Source of the DNA: an uncultured Brevibacterium sp.
Lineage (GTDB): Bacteria; Actinomycetota; Actinomycetes; Actinomycetales; Brevibacteriaceae
DNA: 7,782 nt
NCBI GenBank assembly: GCA_902489185.1
Contig: CABTZC010000090.1
Coordinates: 1-7,782, forward strand
Reading direction: 5' to 3'
Part shown: positions 5,702 to 7,782 of the stretch, in pieces
How the letters are laid out: every line of letters begins with the position of its first letter
How positions within the stretch are numbered: the stretch's first letter is position 1
Program-made: the position numbers and the translations under genes
The notes under the pieces: generated by a model
Seen by the model: only the letters and a program-made list of their open reading frames with translations
The model's database searches: none
Told to the model about the DNA's origin: nothing

Positions 5702-5995
5702 ATGTCGGTAGCTATTAAGCCACTCGAAGACCGCATCGTAATCCGTCAGCTCGAAGCAGAACAGACCACTGCTTCCGGCCTGGTTATCCCAGACACCGCT
5801 AAGGAAAAGCCACAGGAAGGCGAAGTAGTCGCAGTTGGTCCCGGTCGCGTAGCAGACAACGGAAACCGCGTGCCGGTTGACGTCAACGTTGGCGACAAGG
5901 TCATCTACTCCAAGTACGGTGGAACCGAAGTGAAGTACCAGGGCACGGAATACCTGGTGCTGTCAGCTCGCGACGTTCTCGCAGTAATCGGCTAA
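5702..5995 (+). CDS. groES: Co-chaperonin GroES (Hsp10)
   Basis: The 97-aa protein is of standard length. It begins SVAIKPLEDRIVIRQLEAE, the conserved first beta-strands. The mobile loop follows at about residues 18-35, with the hydrophobic tripeptide Leu27-Val28-Ile29 that docks on the GroEL apical domain. The roof and barrel region EGEVVAVGPG comes next, and the end is EYLVLSARDVLAVIG. As a heptameric lid it caps the GroEL cylinder during ATP-driven folding of cytoplasmic proteins. It lies 42 nt upstream of groEL in one operon under two CIRCE operators, so heat-inducible, HrcA-repressed expression is expected. hrcA itself is not in this window. Nothing in the protein looks truncated or unusual. 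Confidence 0.98.
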   Translation: MSVAIKPLEDRIVIRQLEAEQTTASGLVIPDTAKEKPQEGEVVAVGPGRVADNGNRVPVDVNVGDKVIYSKYGGTEVKYQGTEYLVLSARDVLAVIG

Positions 5996-6037
5996 TCACA
6001 CCTTCACGCACTCACACTCTTTAGAAGGAAGTGAAAA

Positions 6038-7636
6038 ATGGCTAAAACTTTGCAGTTCAATGACGACGCTCGCAAGGCACTTGAGCGCGGTGTGAACGTT
6101 CTGGCTGACACCGTCAAAGTGACACTGGGCCCACGCGGTCGCAACGTTGTTCTTGACAAGCAGTGGGGCGCACCCACAATCACCAACGATGGTGTCACCA
6201 TCGCACGTGAAGTCGAACTCGACGACCCATACGAAAACCTGGGCGCTCAGCTGGCAAAAGAAGTTGCCACCAAAACAAACGACGTTGCTGGTGACGGAAC
6301 CACCACCGCAACCGTTTTGGCTCAGGCACTCGTCCACGAAGGTCTGCGCAACGTCGCAGCCGGCGCAGCTCCTGGCCAGTTGAAGGCTGGCGTTGAAGCG
6401 GCTGTTGAAGCAGTTGAAGAACGCCTCAAGGAAATCGCTCGCGAAGTTGCTGACTCCAAAGAAATCGCTCACGTTGCAGCGCTTTCGGCTCAGTCACCTG
6501 AAATTGGTGAACTGATCGCAGGAGCCTTCGACAAGGTCGGCAAAGACGGCGTTATCACGATCGACGAATCACAGGCGTCTTCGGTTGAGCTTGAGTTCAC
6601 TGAAGGTATGCAGTTCGACAAGGGCTACCTGTCGCCATACTTCGTGACCGACGCTGACCGCCAAGAAGCGGTTCTGTCAGACCCATACATCCTGATCCAC
6701 CAGGGCAAGATCTCCAACATTCAGGATCTGCTCCCTGTTCTGGAAAAGGTGCAGCAGGCTGGCAAGCCACTGTTCATCGTTGCCGAGGACGTGGAAGGCG
6801 AAGCGCTGTCCACCCTGGTTGTCAACAAGATCCGTGGAATCCTCAACGTTGCCGCTGTGAAGGCACCCGGATTCGGTGACCGTCGCAAGGCAATCCTGGA
6901 AGACCTGGCAATCCTCACCGGTGGACAGGTTATTACCTCTGACATGGGTATGAAGCTCGACCAGGTCACCCTGGACCAGCTGGGTACCGCGCGCACCATT
7001 ACCGTCACCAAGGACAACACCACTGTTGTCGACGGTGGAGGATCGCAGGACGACGTCGACGCTCGCACCGCCCAGATCCGTGGCGAAATCGAGAACACAG
7101 ACTCGTCTTGGGACAAGGAGAAGCTGCAGGAACGCTTGGCCAAGCTGGCTGGCGGTGTTGCAGTGATCAAGGTGGGTGCCGCCACCGAGGTCGAACTCAA
7201 GGAACGTAAGCACCGTGTCGAAGACGCTGTTTCCGCTACCCGCGCAGCCATCGAAGAAGGTGTGGTTGCTGGTGGTGGGTCCGCTCTGATCCACGCAGCT
7301 AAGGTTCTTGACGGTAACGACCTGGGCAAGGACCACGACGCTGCAACCGGTGTCAACATCGTTCGCCGTGCAATCGTTCAGCCACTGCGCCAGATCGCAG
7401 AAAACGCTGGACAGGACGGTTACGTTGTTGCATCGAAGGTTGCTGAGCTGGAAGCAGGACAGGGATACAACGCTGCAACTGGCGAATACGGTGACCTGAT
7501 CGCTCAGGGAATCATTGACCCAGTCAAGGTGACCCGTTCGGCACTGCGCAACGCTGCCTCCATTGCAGCTCTGGTTCTCACAACCGAAACTCTGGTGGTT
7601 GAGAAGCAGGAAGAAGACGACGAGGACGACAAGTAA
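6038..7636 (+). CDS. groEL: Chaperonin GroEL (Hsp60), GroEL1-like
   Basis: The 532-aa subunit of the tetradecameric ATP-dependent folding chamber is complete. It starts at an ATG preceded by AGAAGGAA (6023-6030). The N-terminus AKTLQFNDDARKALERGVN is typical. The nucleotide-binding residues are present: TLGPRGRNV (29-37), Asp51 in TNDGV, GDGTTTA with Asp86, and the hydrolytic aspartate Asp396 in RVEDAV (equivalent to E. coli Asp398), followed by EEGVVAGGG. The apical domain has the usual ELEFTEGMQFDKGYLSPYFVTD and VAEDVEGEALSTLVVN segments. ATKTNDVAGDG and the ending VLTTETLVVEK resemble actinobacterial GroEL1 (the copy paired with groES), not GroEL2. The C-terminus is short and acidic (Gln-Glu-Glu-Asp-Asp-Glu-Asp-Asp-Lys): it has neither the Gly-Gly-Met repeats of E. 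coli GroEL nor the His-rich tail of mycobacterial GroEL1. The stop lies 20 nt before a terminator-like hairpin. A second groEL elsewhere in the genome is likely but not visible here. Confidence 0.98.
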   Translation: MAKTLQFNDDARKALERGVNVLADTVKVTLGPRGRNVVLDKQWGAPTITNDGVTIAREVELDDPYENLGAQLAKEVATKTNDVAGDGTTTATVLAQALVHEGLRNVAAGAAPGQLKAGVEAAVEAVEERLKEIAREVADSKEIAHVAALSAQSPEIGELIAGAFDKVGKDGVITIDESQASSVELEFTEGMQFDKGYLSPYFVTDADRQEAVLSDPYILIHQGKISNIQDLLPVLEKVQQAGKPLFIVAEDVEGEALSTLVVNKIRGILNVAAVKAPGFGDRRKAILEDLAILTGGQVITSDMGMKLDQVTLDQLGTARTITVTKDNTTVVDGGGSQDDVDARTAQIRGEIENTDSSWDKEKLQERLAKLAGGVAVIKVGAATEVELKERKHRVEDAVSATRAAIEEGVVAGGGSALIHAAKVLDGNDLGKDHDAATGVNIVRRAIVQPLRQIAENAGQDGYVVASKVAELEAGQGYNAATGEYGDLIAQGIIDPVKVTRSALRNAASIAALVLTTETLVVEKQEEDDEDDK

Positions 7637-7655
7637 ACGTCACTTCTGAAGAATC

Positions 7656-7694
7656 GGGGCGCCAGGAACAAACCTGCGGGCCCCCTTTTTTTTT
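7656..7694 (+). terminator. Intrinsic terminator of groESL, 3' arm apparently miscalled
   Basis: GGGGCGCCAGG (7656-7666), loop AACAAA, then CCTGCGGGCCCC (7673-7684), C, and nine T (7686-7694). As written the arms form ten pairs with one bulge and one mismatch. A perfect partner would be CCTGGCGCCCC, which uses nearly the same bases, so the underlying site is probably a perfect 11-bp hairpin plus T-run. It sits 20 nt after the groEL stop. Sequence quality appears to fail within the 3' arm. Confidence 0.7.
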
Positions 7695-7782
7695 CCCGCC
7701 CCCCCCCCCCCCCCCCCCCCCACTTTTTATAAAAAAAAAAAAACACAAAACTTTTTTTTTTTTTTTTTTGTGTGAAAAACAC
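7695..7782. other. Homopolymer and foldback tail, probable contig-end artefact
   Basis: The stretch is almost only homopolymers: 23 C (7699-7721), 13 A (7731-7743) and 18 T (7752-7769), joined by short ACAC/GTGTG pieces. This composition is unlike anything else in the window. It follows a strong hairpin, where reads often fail. I regard it as sequencing or assembly error; it should not be annotated as coding. Confidence 0.85.

Noticed and set aside
7504..7782. Minus-strand open frame of 92 codons at the right edge
   Set aside because: It is made of poly-Gly, poly-Lys and poly-Phe from the homopolymer tail and then runs antisense to groEL; it is an artefact.

Overview
The window looks like a chromosomal segment of an actinobacterium, most likely an order Micrococcales-type organism of moderate GC content (high fifties by eye; I did not count it and cannot name a genus). 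The reasons are an actinobacterial protein O-mannosyltransferase next to rsmI, a MetRS of the mycobacterial/alphaproteobacterial subtype, an actinobacterial TatD, a DUF4190 membrane protein, a GroEL1-like GroEL, and start sites that look leaderless. All genes are intact except the first, which is cut by the left edge.

Layout: (1) 1-1250, minus strand, the N-terminal 416 codons of a polytopic protein O-mannosyltransferase (pmt), starting at GTG. (2) 1251-1312, a short divergent intergenic region with back-to-back -10 elements. (3) 1313-1990, plus strand, a DUF4190 membrane protein with a long Ser/Gly/Tyr low-complexity N-terminus. (4) 2053-5432, plus strand, a tightly packed set rsmI, metG, tatD: 16S rRNA methylation, methionyl-tRNA charging, and a TatD-family metal-dependent nuclease. 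(5) 5433-5701, a regulatory region with two CIRCE operators, a promoter threaded between them and a leader of about 190 nt. (6) 5702-7636, groES and groEL. (7) 7637-7782, a degraded intrinsic terminator followed by homopolymer runs that look like a low-quality contig end, not real DNA.

How the genes fit together: rsmI, metG and tatD are housekeeping functions that commonly cluster with pmt in Actinobacteria (in Mycobacterium tuberculosis pmt and rsmI are adjacent, with metG and tatD close by). groES-groEL is a separate heat-inducible unit under HrcA/CIRCE control. Its position directly behind tatD, where I would have expected rpfB, rsmA/ksgA and ispE, is the main departure in gene order. I see no mobile element, CRISPR array, tRNA or rRNA gene, and no convincing undescribed system. 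The most interesting leads are symmetric TAnnnTA promoter elements at two gene starts, the FUS-like low-complexity tail of the DUF4190 protein, and the double-CIRCE promoter with its long leader.
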